Assembly (NCBI GenBank): GCA_016928865.1
Contig: JAFGJX010000118.1
Coordinates: 1-58,046, forward strand
Length of the DNA stretch: 58,046 nucleotides
Direction: 5' to 3'
From: Spirochaetota bacterium
Lineage (GTDB): Bacteria; Spirochaetota; UBA4802; UBA5550
Shown: positions 26,872-36,507 of the stretch, in pieces
How positions within the stretch are numbered: the stretch's first letter is position 1
Layout of the letters: every line of letters begins with the position of its first letter
Notes under the pieces: generated by a model
Seen by the model: only the letters and a program-made list of their open reading frames with translations
The model's database searches: none
Told to the model about the DNA's origin: nothing
Position numbers and translations under genes: made by a program

Positions 26872-28136
26872 TCAATCGAGCAAACTAGATAAATCTGCTA
26901 CAAACACTTTTCTTGTGTTGTCATATATAGCATTGAAAATAATATATTGATACTGCCGATCCCAGCTCGGGTGCAAATCCAATCTCAATTCCTTATTTTT
27001 TCCTATATAAGTCGGGCTTGCGTTTATACGTATAATGTCATATTGTTTTTTTTTCTTCCTGTCAATCAACAATATCCTGGATGTTCCATCATCAGCGGCT
27101 CCTTCTTCAAATGGATACTCGTCTGTCAATATATATCTGCCAGAAGGATGAAGGGAGGGATGTCCCTTGGTTGCTTTAATATCAGTCATCAATGTAAAAT
27201 TTGAACCGTCATATAATACCTGATAAAACGAAAGGCCTTTACCATGGTAATTGAGATTCATGATTATATTGTCGCCATCAGGACACCAACTCGGGTGGTT
27301 TCCTCCCAATGCCCATACATGCGGAGGGACTGCAATTCTAATATCCGACCCGTCTGGCACGAGAGTCACTACCATCGGATATTTTTCCCCTGTATCTGTT
27401 AGATATCTTACAACGAAGAGCAGACGGTCTCCACGGGAATTCCATTTCACATGAAATCAATAAAAATCGCCCCTCCCATACGCATTCATGTCTATCCCGG
27501 CATCTCTAGCAATTTTTTTAAAAGATGCCACAAGTTTTTTTCCCCTGTTGACGAATCAGTAATATAAACTCCGTCATCATCGGCGGCTCCATTATTAAAG
27601 CGAATATTTTCACGCGGGACTATAACACCGTAACCCGCCTGTGTAATGCCAGTCCTTTTCAAACATGGACTTGCGGCAAATTTGCCATCAGGAGAAACAG
27701 TATAGATAGTACCTTCGAGTATTTTTTTTCCTCCCGTAAATGGATTAATTATTATGCCAAATGGATTCCATGTTTCAGTATCTACATCATTATAACACAA
27801 TTGTGAGTCGTCCATTCCCCACTGAACATGCGCTCCCATCTGAGTGTCGGCCCCCCGGGTTTCAGCAACGGCCATGCATGCACCTGTATCCATATCGACA
27901 ACTATAATTTCCGAAACATCCCCGGGCAGAGGGGTGCAGTTTTCATCATGTAAACGCGTTAAACCGACATAACGCCCGGAAGGACTGACTGGCGTTGTAC
28001 TGTGAAATCTATGTATTACCCTATCCATGTCCGGTGTAATGCACCAGACGGGCACGAGCGGATTACCGTCGTGATATCGGGGAAAGATATTATTAAATCT
28101 ATCAGCCATACAAGCAACAATAAATCCAGATAACAA
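26872..28136 (-). pseudogene. Broken TolB/PD40-type beta-propeller gene (two lesions)
   Basis: Two reading frames, 28136-27492 and 27450-26872, are halves of one protein. The first ends at TAG (27494-27492) after KKLLEMPG. Shifting one base there continues as GIDMNAYGRGDFY, then an in-frame TGA (27459-27457), then FHVKWNSRGDRLLFVVRY, which is the start of the second frame. Both halves show propeller strand motifs (VSPSGRYVGLTR, YTVSPDGKFAAS, PSWCPDGDNIIM, SLHPSGRYILT). An intact form would be a periplasmic or cytosolic propeller of about 420 residues, like the oligogalacturonate-lyase/TolB-like PD40 group. A frameshift plus a stop suggests real decay rather than a single read error. It sits between two sulfotransferase genes. 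Confidence 0.8.
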
Positions 28137-28142
28137 GCATAA

Positions 28143-28937
28143 TTAATTATCGTTGATATTCCAATGGAAATCTCTGTCTACATGACGGTATAATTTTTCA
28201 TTATACGGAGCATAAAACTCATGCAGTCTATCACGCGTTTCTTTATCAATATCATTGGCATACCTTCCCTGATTATAGATTTTTGATATATTGAAATCAT
28301 ATTCCTGCAAACCCAGAAATTTAATTACACCATAAAATATTGGTTTACTATTGCCATAAAACTCTTCACTTTTTATAATATACATTTGATCTCTTGGAAA
28401 ATACTTTTCCCATATTTGCAATTGATCAATATATATTCCTCGAGAAATATAAGAATAATGCTGGTGGTTATAACTGTAATAGTTTTTTTCCGTCATTAAT
28501 CTATTAAAGTCCAGCGACAATCTTTCTGATTCTTTGCTAATCGCATCAGAAAAGGATAAATTTTCACGTTTCTTTTTCAAGTTATGATTATAGTGCGAAT
28601 AAGCACGATACACCGGGTTTCTGAGCATTATAATTAGTTTCACATCTGGCAAGGTCTGATACAACCTCTCAGCCGCGTGCGGATGATAGATATAGTAGGG
28701 GCTTGCCTCTCCGGTCATTTTCCCATTACGGACTACCGGAAAATGACTTTTATACCAGTTCACCCCCTTGCTGTAATTGTTGTCAAAAAAATGAATTTCC
28801 TTATTAGACGAAGGCATGATATCAGGATGAGATATCAAATAATTATAAAGAGACGTTGTTCCAGATTTTTGGCATCCAATAATTATAAAATCAGGCATGC
28901 TCCTGAAAAAATTCATAAATTTCAAACGTTCTTTCAT
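28143..28937 (-). CDS. PAPS-dependent sulfotransferase (Sulfotransfer_1/heparan-sulfate-like)
   Basis: It transfers sulfate from PAPS to a hydroxyl, probably on a glycan. The 5'-phosphosulfate loop is IIGCQKSGTTSLYNYL near residue 18-33, and the 3'-phosphate loop is IIMLRNPVYRAYSHYNH. The EIHFFDNNY strand is typical of carbohydrate sulfotransferases. Start ATG 28937 is chosen over an upstream TTG (28943). It lies 24 bp after wzt and 6 bp before the broken propeller, in the same leftward run. The gene is strongly AT-rich. No PAPS-synthesis genes are in the window. Confidence 0.9.
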   Translation of the reverse strand: MKERLKFMNFFRSMPDFIIIGCQKSGTTSLYNYLISHPDIMPSSNKEIHFFDNNYSKGVNWYKSHFPVVRNGKMTGEASPYYIYHPHAAERLYQTLPDVKLIIMLRNPVYRAYSHYNHNLKKKRENLSFSDAISKESERLSLDFNRLMTEKNYYSYNHQHYSYISRGIYIDQLQIWEKYFPRDQMYIIKSEEFYGNSKPIFYGVIKFLGLQEYDFNISKIYNQGRYANDIDKETRDRLHEFYAPYNEKLYRHVDRDFHWNINDN

Positions 28938-28961
28938 GAGCAAATATTCGTATAGAGATAT

Positions 28962-30338
28962 CTATTGAATTTTAATTGCATCTATGACCTGCCCAAGAGT
29001 AACATAACCCACAAAATTGATTTTGTCCTTGGGAAAAACCTTAAAAACAATCGCATCATTAACTCTTACTCCACTTTTCCTATCACTAGCTACAACAATG
29101 ATATTAATGAAATAATTTCCAGTTTTCATAATACAATCAAATTTATACAAGATAACATACATCTCGCCTTTTTGCATCCTATCAATTGTTATCCCCGAGT
29201 AATCTTTTGTATTAGCGCCGGAAATTATTACGCCCTTGACATCTTTAATTTGAGCTCCGAATTTGACATCCTTAACATTATTTACGCAATATACGATATA
29301 TTTAAGACTGTATCGTTCGCCGTGTCTAAGAACATTGACGATCATTCCATTCCTGTCTTCAATCCAGTAATCTTCAATTCTTATATTCTTTTCTTGAATG
29401 ATAGAAACCGTTGTTGAAACAAAACCTTTTATATAAAATTTTTCATTATAGATGGCGGGTTTTTCATGAGCGTTTTTAGTATGAGAAATTTTATCCTTTA
29501 GACCACCTTCACCTGCATTCCTGCAATTTAAACCTTCACCTGAGTCACACCCCTCCAGATTTTTCACGATATCACTGATTACATTACTTTTTTCATCTTC
29601 ATTGGCGAATAACAATTTCTGGTAGCTGGTTGTGACATCTTTTGGCAATCCATCAAGCATTAAGGCCCCTCTTTCCAATAAAATTGCCCTTGTACACAGC
29701 TGATTGATGGTATTCGAGTTGTGGCTCACAAACAGAATAGTTTTATTGCCCTTTAAAAATGTTTCCATTTTTACATAACACTTTCTTCTGAAAAGCTCAT
29801 CTCCCACCGCAAGCACTTCATCCAGAATAAGAATATCCGGGTCAACATTAACCGATACTGCAAACGCCAGCCTCGCTTTCATGCCGCTGGAGTATGTTTT
29901 AAGAGGTTGATATATAAAATCTCCAAGTTCAGCGAATTCAAGAATATCATTAAGAACCGCATCAATCTGGTCACGTTTATAACCCATGAGAGCGCTATAA
30001 AAATAAATATTTTCCAACCCCGTATATTCCGGATTAAACCCGGAACCAAGTTCCAACAACGCCGAGATATGACCCCTCGCTTCAATTTTCCCGCTGGTCG
30101 GCGTCAGCACATCGGAAATTAGCTGGAGCAGGGTTGACTTGCCGGACCCGTTTCTCCCGACGATCCCCAGTATCTCGCCCTTTTTTATTTCAAGATTAAT
30201 GTCTTTCACCGCGTAAAAGTCCCTGTGATACCGCTTCTTCAGGGGGTGAAGGGACTCTTTGAGCCTGTCTATCTTGCGATTGTACAGGTTGTATTTCTTC
30301 GAAACATTGCTCAGTCGTATCGCTATATCATCGTTCAT
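28962..30338 (-). CDS. wzt: O-antigen ABC exporter ATPase with C-terminal glycan-recognition domain
   Basis: It powers export of a finished, lipid-linked polysaccharide through Wzm. Walker A is GRNGSGKST at 61-69, signature YSSGMK at 149-154, Walker B ILILDE at 169-174, and the switch His is in FVSHNS. Residues 245-458 form the extension seen in Wzt proteins that recognise a capped O-antigen end (YNEKFYIKGFVSTTVS and YVILYKFDCIMKTGNYF). That domain usually reads a terminal methyl or phosphate cap, so the cluster's methyltransferase or sulfotransferases may supply the signal. Base composition turns from mixed to strongly AT-rich along the gene, so the recognition end matches the accessory genes. 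It is 18 bp downstream of wzm. Confidence 0.94.
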   Translation of the reverse strand: MNDDIAIRLSNVSKKYNLYNRKIDRLKESLHPLKKRYHRDFYAVKDINLEIKKGEILGIVGRNGSGKSTLLQLISDVLTPTSGKIEARGHISALLELGSGFNPEYTGLENIYFYSALMGYKRDQIDAVLNDILEFAELGDFIYQPLKTYSSGMKARLAFAVSVNVDPDILILDEVLAVGDELFRRKCYVKMETFLKGNKTILFVSHNSNTINQLCTRAILLERGALMLDGLPKDVTTSYQKLLFANEDEKSNVISDIVKNLEGCDSGEGLNCRNAGEGGLKDKISHTKNAHEKPAIYNEKFYIKGFVSTTVSIIQEKNIRIEDYWIEDRNGMIVNVLRHGERYSLKYIVYCVNNVKDVKFGAQIKDVKGVIISGANTKDYSGITIDRMQKGEMYVILYKFDCIMKTGNYFINIIVVASDRKSGVRVNDAIVFKVFPKDKINFVGYVTLGQVIDAIKIQ

Positions 30339-30356
30339 GACAATGCACCTTATCCA

Positions 30357-31175
30357 TCACACAACATCGGCAAAATGAGGCCGCAGGTTCTTGAATACGA
30401 ATACACCTGTGACAAAGCATATGCCGGCAAGACCCCAGAAATAGAGGGACAGTTCCGGATGCTCCCAGAAGCCGGTATGGCCGAAAAAGCTGTCCCGGTA
30501 TCCGTTTACTATATAGAAGAAGGGATTGAGCTTTAATATAACATGGTATTTCTGCGGCACTATGGACATGTCCCAGAACACCGGCGTGCCGAAAAAAAGG
30601 AAGCGGGTTACAATGCCGACGATATTCGCCACGTCCGGGACGAAGAGGCTCATGGAGGACGTTATCCAGGACAATCCAAGGAGAAAAACGCAGGCGGCGA
30701 ACATGTAATAGAAGACCTGCAGCCAGTAGATATTCGGCACCACGCCGTTTATGAGAATAATTATAATGGCGATCACCAGCATGATAAAATGGAGGATCAG
30801 GCCGGAAAATATTTTTATTATTGGAAGGATGGCCAGGCGAAAGTTTACTTTCTTTATTAAAAATGAATACTCCTTGATCACTCCCGTGGCGTGGAGCAAA
30901 TTCTGCGACACAAGGTCAAAGGCTATCTGACCGGTGATAAGATAAACGATAAAGGGGACGCCCATGCCCCGGCCGCTCCTCAATCCCACTGAAAACACGA
31001 ACCAGAGGATGACCATGAAGCAGAGCGGGTCCAGGATGGCCCAGAGGAGGCCCAGGATGTTTTTTATGTATTTGCCCTGAAAGTCCCGCTTGGTCAGCTC
31101 AAATATCAGGTACCGGTTGCGGAGAATATGCAGGACAAAATCCACGCCTTCTTTCAATATCTGCAGCACCTTCAT
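30357..31175 (-). CDS. wzm: O-antigen ABC exporter permease
   Basis: Membrane partner of Wzt in the inner membrane. The frame is open far upstream, over rfbB, but the real start is the ATG at 31175 (MKVLQILKEGVDFVLHIL), 14 bp after rfbB, giving 272 residues. About six membrane segments are seen, beginning NILGLLWAILDPLCFMVILWFV. The ABC2 permease motif region LNPFFYIVNGYRDSFFG is near the C-terminus. With wzt 18 bp downstream, this makes a complete exporter, so the polymer is built in the cytoplasm and no Wzx/Wzy pair is needed. Confidence 0.93.
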   Translation of the reverse strand: MKVLQILKEGVDFVLHILRNRYLIFELTKRDFQGKYIKNILGLLWAILDPLCFMVILWFVFSVGLRSGRGMGVPFIVYLITGQIAFDLVSQNLLHATGVIKEYSFLIKKVNFRLAILPIIKIFSGLILHFIMLVIAIIIILINGVVPNIYWLQVFYYMFAACVFLLGLSWITSSMSLFVPDVANIVGIVTRFLFFGTPVFWDMSIVPQKYHVILKLNPFFYIVNGYRDSFFGHTGFWEHPELSLYFWGLAGICFVTGVFVFKNLRPHFADVV

Positions 31176-31189
31176 CTTGCCCGCCTTGC

Positions 31190-32260
31190 CTACCGCTCCC
31201 CGTAATTTTTCTCGATCCATGTCCGGTACTCCCCGCTCCTGACGCGGTCCGCCCAGGCCTGGTTGTTCAGGTACCAGCGGATCGTGGCGTCGAGTCCCCG
31301 GTCGAAATCGTAGGCCTGCCGCCATCCCAGCTCGCTCTTGATCCTGTCGCAGTTGATGGCGTAGCGGCGGTCGTGGCCCGGCCGGTCCTTCACGTGGGTG
31401 ATGAGCTTCTTGTAATGGTCCTTCTCCTTTCCCAGGGCCGCCGCCATCTTTTCGCACAGGACGTGCACCAGCCTGATGTTCTCCCACTCGTTCTCCCCGC
31501 CGATATTGTAGGTTGCGCCGTTTTTCCCCCGGTTCACGATGGCCCATATCGCGCTGTTGTGGTCGTCGACATACAGCCAGTCGCGGATGTTTTTGCCGTC
31601 GCCGTAGACCGGCAGCGGCTTTTCCTCCCTGATGTTCTGAATCATCAGGGGTATCAGCTTCTCCGGGAACTGGTATGGCCCGTAATTGTTCGAGCAGTTT
31701 GACATCGTGACCGGCACGCGGTAGGTGTGGTGGTAGGCCATGACCAGGTGGTCGGACGAGGCCTTCGAGGCCGAGTAGGGGCTGCGCGGGTCATAGGGCG
31801 TGGTTTCATAGAAAAAGCCGGTATCGCCGAGGGACCCGTACACCTCGTCCGTGCTGATATGATGGAAGAGAACGTCGTCGCGTCCCTGCCAGCGCTCGCG
31901 CGCCGCTTCGAGCAGGTTGAAGGTGCCAATGATGTTGGTCTGGATGAAATCCCTGGGGCCGAATATCGACCGGTCAACGTGCGATTCAGCAGCGAAATGT
32001 ATCACGGTGTCGATGCCGTGGGTCCCGAAGACGCGCTCCATGGCCTCGAAATCGCACACGTCCGCCTTTTCGAAGAAATAGCGCTTCCCGCCATGCGCGG
32101 AGTCCACATCGGCCAGGTTCTCCGGGTTGCCCGCGTACGTAAGCGCGTCAACATTGACGATCTTTCCCCTGAAGCCGGCGTCGTTGAGCAGATATCTGAT
32201 AAAATTGGACCCGATGAACCCGGCCCCGCCGGTCACCAGTATATTTGTCAGTTTGCGCAT
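31190..32260 (-). CDS. rfbB: dTDP-glucose 4,6-dehydratase
   Basis: Second step of dTDP-L-rhamnose synthesis. It is an extended SDR enzyme with NAD-binding TGGAGFIGSNF and active-site YSASKASSDH, preceded by the HISTDEVYGS strand. The ATG at 32260 begins MRKLTNILVTGG, giving 356 residues; the longer frame to 32365 runs through the repeat-bearing spacer and is not used. A weak AGGAAT ribosome site precedes it. The gene lies after rfbD with a 123-bp gap that contains two GC-rich repeat copies, so the order is rfbA-rfbC-rfbD-rfbB. Confidence 0.96.
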   Translation of the reverse strand: MRKLTNILVTGGAGFIGSNFIRYLLNDAGFRGKIVNVDALTYAGNPENLADVDSAHGGKRYFFEKADVCDFEAMERVFGTHGIDTVIHFAAESHVDRSIFGPRDFIQTNIIGTFNLLEAARERWQGRDDVLFHHISTDEVYGSLGDTGFFYETTPYDPRSPYSASKASSDHLVMAYHHTYRVPVTMSNCSNNYGPYQFPEKLIPLMIQNIREEKPLPVYGDGKNIRDWLYVDDHNSAIWAIVNRGKNGATYNIGGENEWENIRLVHVLCEKMAAALGKEKDHYKKLITHVKDRPGHDRRYAINCDRIKSELGWRQAYDFDRGLDATIRWYLNNQAWADRVRSGEYRTWIEKNYGER

Positions 32261-32292
32261 ATGACCATTCCTAATTAAATAATATATACTTA

Positions 32293-32372
32293 CCCTTGAC
32301 TCGTGCCCCCTACGGGGGACAGGGGGGAATTCAGCCCCTTGACTCGTGTCCTCTGCGGGGACCAAGGGGGGG
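32293..32372. repeat. Two direct copies of a G/C-run intergenic repeat
   Basis: CCCTTGACTCGTGCCCCC (from 32293) and CCCTTGACTCGTGTCCTC (from 32336) repeat with a 43-bp period. Each contains a C-run/G-run hairpin (CCCCCTACGGGGG in the first). They sit in the rfbD-rfbB spacer. Confidence 0.8.
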
Positions 32373-32383
32373 ATGGGGCGTGC

Positions 32384-33247
32384 CTACCCCGCCATCTCCC
32401 GTATAAAATCCTCCAGCGCATCACGCCAGTCCCGGCACGCGATCCCGAGCTCGCGCTGTATCTTCTCCTTGGAAAGATATGAATACCGCGGCCGCCTGGC
32501 CCTTGTGGGGTATTCGGCCGTGGATATCGGCACGATCGTGACGTCCCGCTTCACGATCCCGTAGCGCCTGCCCAGGGCGTATATCTCGCGCGCGAATTCG
32601 AACCAGTTCGCGCGCCCCTCGTTCGTGTAATGATAGATGCCGTAGCGCTGCGGCGCGCCTTCCGCGACGGCGACAATCGCCGCAGCCAGGTCGCGGCTGA
32701 AGGTGGGGCTCCCCCACTGGTCGGCCACCACCCGCACCTCGCCGCGCTCGCCGAAGAGGCGGAGCATGGTGCTGACGAAATTGCCGCCGTGCGCGCCGTA
32801 AAGCCACGCGGTCCTCAGGATGAAGTGCTTATCCAGAATCGAGGCGATATGCCGCTCCCCCTCGAGCTTGCTCCTGCCGTACGCGCCGATGGGGCCGGTC
32901 GGATCGTCCTCGGCATACGCGCCGTTTTTTTCGCCGTCAAACACATAGTCAGTGGACACGTGGACGAGGAGCGCGCCCTCGTCCGCCGCAACATGGGCGA
33001 TGTTCCGCACCCCGTCCGCGTTGACCGCATAGGCCCGGTCCGGCTCGTCCTCAGCCCGGTCCACGGCCGTGTAGGCCGAGCAGTTGATGATCCGCGTGAA
33101 GCCGCGGCCCGCGGCAAAACTACTGAGCGCGGCGCGGTCCGTTATGTCGACCTCGACGTCGCTCGCGGCATACGGTATGGACCGGCTCCTGAGGCGCTCT
33201 TCCACGTCAGCGCCGAGCATTCCCCTGTTGCCGATAAGCCAGATCAT
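32384..33247 (-). CDS. rfbD: dTDP-4-dehydrorhamnose reductase
   Basis: Last step of dTDP-L-rhamnose synthesis, an NAD(P)H-dependent SDR. The N-terminus is MIWLIGNRGMLGADV (nucleotide-binding loop). VDRAEDEPDRAYAVNADG and HVSTDYVFDGEKNGAYAE are the family signatures, and YGRSKLEGER holds the catalytic Tyr and Lys. 287 residues, full length. Its ATG overlaps the rfbC stop (ATGA), so translation is coupled. Confidence 0.96.
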   Translation of the reverse strand: MIWLIGNRGMLGADVEERLRSRSIPYAASDVEVDITDRAALSSFAAGRGFTRIINCSAYTAVDRAEDEPDRAYAVNADGVRNIAHVAADEGALLVHVSTDYVFDGEKNGAYAEDDPTGPIGAYGRSKLEGERHIASILDKHFILRTAWLYGAHGGNFVSTMLRLFGERGEVRVVADQWGSPTFSRDLAAAIVAVAEGAPQRYGIYHYTNEGRANWFEFAREIYALGRRYGIVKRDVTIVPISTAEYPTRARRPRYSYLSKEKIQRELGIACRDWRDALEDFIREMAG

Positions 33248-33789
33248 CGCGTTACCAGATCTTTCAGGAACGGAAGGACCCTGTCCTTTTCCGATACCAT
33301 GGGCCCGCGGACCGGCCAGTCTATCCCGATATCCGGATCGTCCCAGCGCACGCCCGCGTCAAGGGCCGCGTCGTATTCCTCGGTGCATTTGTACAGCAGG
33401 TGGACCTCGTCGGTGAGGGCGGCGAACCCGTGCGCGAATCCGGGCGGGATGTAGAACATGAGCCTGTTGCCGGCTGAAAGCTCAAGGCCGAACCATTTGC
33501 GGTAGGACGGGGAGCCCGGCCGCAGGTCGACCGCGACGTCCCAGGCCGCGCCCCCGATCACGCGGACGAGCTTCCCCTGGGCGCGCGGGTCGCGCTGGAA
33601 ATGGAGGCCGCGGATCACGTTTTTTTTCGACAGGGAGTGGTTGTCCTGGACGAACCGGTGCGGCACGCCCCCCTGTACGAATTCGGATTCCTTGTACGAC
33701 TCGAGGAAGAAGCCCCTCTCGTCCGGAAACACCCGCGGCTCCACGAGCACGAGGCCTTCTATTTCAAGTTTTTTAAAAGCAAACGGCAT
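33244..33789 (-). CDS. rfbC: dTDP-4-dehydrorhamnose 3,5-epimerase
   Basis: Third step of dTDP-L-rhamnose synthesis, a small cupin epimerase of 181 residues. Visible family motifs: EPRVFPDERGFFLESYKE, FVQDNHSLSKKNVIRGLHFQ (with the catalytic His), GSPSYRKWFGLELSA and FYIPPGFAHGFAAL. Its start overlaps the rfbA stop (ATGA) and its stop overlaps the rfbD start, a tightly coupled set. Confidence 0.97.
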   Translation of the reverse strand: MPFAFKKLEIEGLVLVEPRVFPDERGFFLESYKESEFVQGGVPHRFVQDNHSLSKKNVIRGLHFQRDPRAQGKLVRVIGGAAWDVAVDLRPGSPSYRKWFGLELSAGNRLMFYIPPGFAHGFAALTDEVHLLYKCTEEYDAALDAGVRWDDPDIGIDWPVRGPMVSEKDRVLPFLKDLVTR

Positions 33790-34664
33790 CAGCGCGGTTC
33801 CTGATTGATCATCTTTATAAGATATTCGCCGTATCCCGATTTCCTGAGCGGTTCCGCGATCGCGCGCAGCTGTTCAGCCGTGATAAACCTTTTCAGGTAG
33901 GCGATCTCCTCAATGCACGCTATCTTGAGGCCCTGCCGGTCCTCGATGGCCTTTACAAACTGCGCGGCGTCGATCATTGATTCATGCGTGCCCGTATCGA
34001 GCCACGCGAAGCCGCGACCCATCAGCTTCACCCTGAGCTTTCCGTCTTTCAGGTAGCGGTTGTTGACCTCGGTGATCTCCAGCTCGCCGCGCGCCGAGGG
34101 CCTGATCGACTTGGCTATCGACACCACCTCGTTGTCGTAAAAATAGAGCCCCACCACCGCGTAATTCGACTTCGGCTGCTTCGGCTTTTCCTCTATGGAA
34201 AGGGCCTTTCCCCCGCCATCGAATTCGACCACGCCGTACCGTTCCGGGTCGTTCACGTAATAACCGAACACGGTCGCGCCGGTTTGACCGGACGCGGCGT
34301 CCAGAAGCATTTCCGGAAGCCCGTGCCCGTAAAAAATGTTGTCGCCCAGGATAAGGCATACCCGGTCCGTTCCGATAAACTTCTCCGCCACGATGAACGC
34401 ATCGGCAAGCCCGCGGGGATAGTCCTGCACCGCGTAGGAGAGCGATATGCCGAGACTGCTTCCGTCTCCCAGCAGCTCCCTGAAGCGCGGAAGGTCCTCC
34501 GGCGTTGAAATAATCAGGATGTCCCGGATGTCCGCCAGCATGAGGGTCGAGAGCGGATAGTAGATCATCGGCTTGTCATACACCGGAAGAAGCTGCTTGC
34601 ACAGCACGCGTGTTATGGGATAGAGCCGGGTGCCGGATCCTCCGGCGAGAATAATTCCTTTCAT
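33789..34664 (-). CDS. rfbA: Glucose-1-phosphate thymidylyltransferase
   Basis: First step of dTDP-L-rhamnose synthesis: dTTP plus glucose 1-phosphate gives dTDP-glucose. The start is the ATG at 34664 ([18 protein letters not shown]) with a GAGGGA ribosome site; the open frame upstream to 34784 is not coding. The signature GGSGTRLYP binds nucleotide, and [29 protein letters not shown] and [13 protein letters not shown] motifs follow. 291 residues, normal length. It begins a coupled rfbA-C-D set and lies 148 bp after the GT4 gene. Confidence 0.96.
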   Translation of the reverse strand: MKGIILAGGSGTRLYPITRVLCKQLLPVYDKPMIYYPLSTLMLADIRDILIISTPEDLPRFRELLGDGSSLGISLSYAVQDYPRGLADAFIVAEKFIGTDRVCLILGDNIFYGHGLPEMLLDAASGQTGATVFGYYVNDPERYGVVEFDGGGKALSIEEKPKQPKSNYAVVGLYFYDNEVVSIAKSIRPSARGELEITEVNNRYLKDGKLRVKLMGRGFAWLDTGTHESMIDAAQFVKAIEDRQGLKIACIEEIAYLKRFITAEQLRAIAEPLRKSGYGEYLIKMINQEPR

Positions 34665-34812
34665 GGTCCCTCGGTGTATTTCTATGGCAATATAACTGGT
34701 TAAGCCATGACCGACCGAAATCCATGCGCCGTAATAATAGGGTCTTGTCGCATGGCTGCGGTCCGTGATGCTGTTCTTGTTCACGAAAAAACTATGAAAA
34801 GCGCCCTTGCTG

Positions 34813-36465
34813 TCAAGGCATATTCCGGTTTTTTTTATACATAATTGCCTTGTACCCGTTATTCCCCATTATCGCGGCCTCCCGCCGGTGCCCGATCAGA
34901 TACCTGATGCATTCGAGCGCCTCTTCCATATCTCTGTAATAAAGCCCGCAGTTGTTCTCCATGCAGAATTGTTTGAGATGCCTGCTATTTTCCGGGACGA
35001 GGAGGGGGGTTCTTTGCATCAGCTTGCTCTCCAGCGCATCGAGTGGAACATGCTCGTCCAGCACCCATGCGAGGAAAGACGGGTCGGAATCCTCTTCATT
35101 TATCCATGAATCGAGGACAAAGCAAACATCGCGGCCGGACCCGCGCATCACGGCATCGAAAGCCGATACGTCCAGGTGAGCCCTCTGGCTGGCCGCGCAC
35201 CGGACCACGGTCCTGCGCCTGACCGGGATTGCGCCCGGCTCCCCGTCATAGACGCGAAGGATCTTCTCCACCTGCGCTTCGAACGTACAGCCCCTGATCT
35301 TGTTGAATCCGTTTTCTCCGCGGGCACGGGCCTCTTCAGGGTTCTCGATGCACTCGGTCATCCTGCGGGCAAGCTCAATCGGATTGCCGGTGTCAAACAG
35401 GTATCCGGTAATGCCGTCCTCAACCAGCTCGGGGATACCGCCGATATTCGACGCGATCACCGGCACCCGGGACGCCATGGCCTCGGTAATCGTCACCGGC
35501 TGGTTTTCCGGCCAGATGGAAGGCACGACCAGGACGTCGGTCTCAAGGAAGACATTCTGTATCTTGTCGTTGTGCACCTTCCCCCAGAACCTCACTGTAT
35601 CCTTTCTCCCTATGCTTTTAACCTGTTTTTTTGCCAGATACAGGTCCTCGCCCGTGCCTACGATATTCAGGATGATTTTATGCCGCCTGTCCATATAACG
35701 CAGCGCGTCAAGCAGAACATGGATCCCCTTGTGGCGTCCGACATACCCTAAAAACGTAAACCGCATAACCCCCCGGTTATCTGCTTTTTGAAGCAGAGCG
35801 AAGCGCCTAACTTCTATCCCGTTCCAGATCACCTTGATTTTTTCCGTCGCGAAACCGGCCGCGATATAATTGTCCGCAACGCACCGGCTGGGAGATATGA
35901 ACGCGTCCACCAAATCCAGGTTCATCGCAAAATAATCCCGCCTCATCCTCAGGGAGATATTCCGCTCCTTTCCGTTCGGAAACAGGGGCAGGCATTTGTC
36001 GCATGCGCCATAGTCATAGCAGATGGTCTCGTTGTTTCGAAGGGTGGTGCCTTTGGGGCAAAAGTACCAGTTGTCATGAAGCGTCATCACGACCCGGGCG
36101 CCTGCCCGTTTCGCCAGCGCTATTATCCCCAGTGAAAGTCCTTTCAGGTTATGCATGTGCACCACGTCTGGCGCACATTGCTCGAGCAGGTCCTGAAAAT
36201 TGTTCTCGACCTCTCCGCAGTGAAAGTTTATGTTTACATCCTGGTTGAGATCGGCGGGCAGGTTGATGCGGTGGACCGTAAGGGATTGATGCTCGTCCGT
36301 TCGGACCGTGTAAGGCCTGTCATTTGACCGGTAATGGCCGGAAAAGACATGGACATCATGCCCCAGGGATTTCAGCGCCAGCGCCTGGTAATGGGCTATG
36401 ATCTCCGCTCCACCAACGAAATCGGGAGGATAAAAATTCGAACAGATCATCACTCGTCTGGACAT
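34813..36465 (-). CDS. Family 4 glycosyltransferase with C-terminal extension
   Basis: GT-B retaining glycosyltransferase. The N-terminal domain has [19 protein letters not shown]. The donor domain has [18 protein letters not shown] and the E-x7-E region [17 protein letters not shown]. An extra 140 residues follow the usual end (after [11 protein letters not shown]) and contain no recognised motif; they could be a second, degenerate domain. Start ATG 36465 has AAAGGG upstream, while the ATG at 36495 has no ribosome site. It is the second gene of the promoter-led polysaccharide operon and is GC-rich like rfbABCD. Confidence 0.87.
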   Translation of the reverse strand: MSRRVMICSNFYPPDFVGGAEIIAHYQALALKSLGHDVHVFSGHYRSNDRPYTVRTDEHQSLTVHRINLPADLNQDVNINFHCGEVENNFQDLLEQCAPDVVHMHNLKGLSLGIIALAKRAGARVVMTLHDNWYFCPKGTTLRNNETICYDYGACDKCLPLFPNGKERNISLRMRRDYFAMNLDLVDAFISPSRCVADNYIAAGFATEKIKVIWNGIEVRRFALLQKADNRGVMRFTFLGYVGRHKGIHVLLDALRYMDRRHKIILNIVGTGEDLYLAKKQVKSIGRKDTVRFWGKVHNDKIQNVFLETDVLVVPSIWPENQPVTITEAMASRVPVIASNIGGIPELVEDGITGYLFDTGNPIELARRMTECIENPEEARARGENGFNKIRGCTFEAQVEKILRVYDGEPGAIPVRRRTVVRCAASQRAHLDVSAFDAVMRGSGRDVCFVLDSWINEEDSDPSFLAWVLDEHVPLDALESKLMQRTPLLVPENSRHLKQFCMENNCGLYYRDMEEALECIRYLIGHRREAAIMGNNGYKAIMYKKNRNMP

Positions 36466-36507
36466 CGCGGGGCCCTTTCGTTCCGGTTCACTCATGCGGG
36501 AAGGGTA

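Noticed and set aside
26872..27450. Second half of the propeller as an independent gene starting at GTG 27450
   Set aside because: Coding similarity continues upstream across a TGA and a frameshift into the preceding frame, and no ribosome site precedes the GTG.
31176..31547. Long N-terminal extension of the wzm frame
   Set aside because: It overlaps rfbB entirely, is Arg/Gly-rich in composition, and the permease homology starts at 31175.
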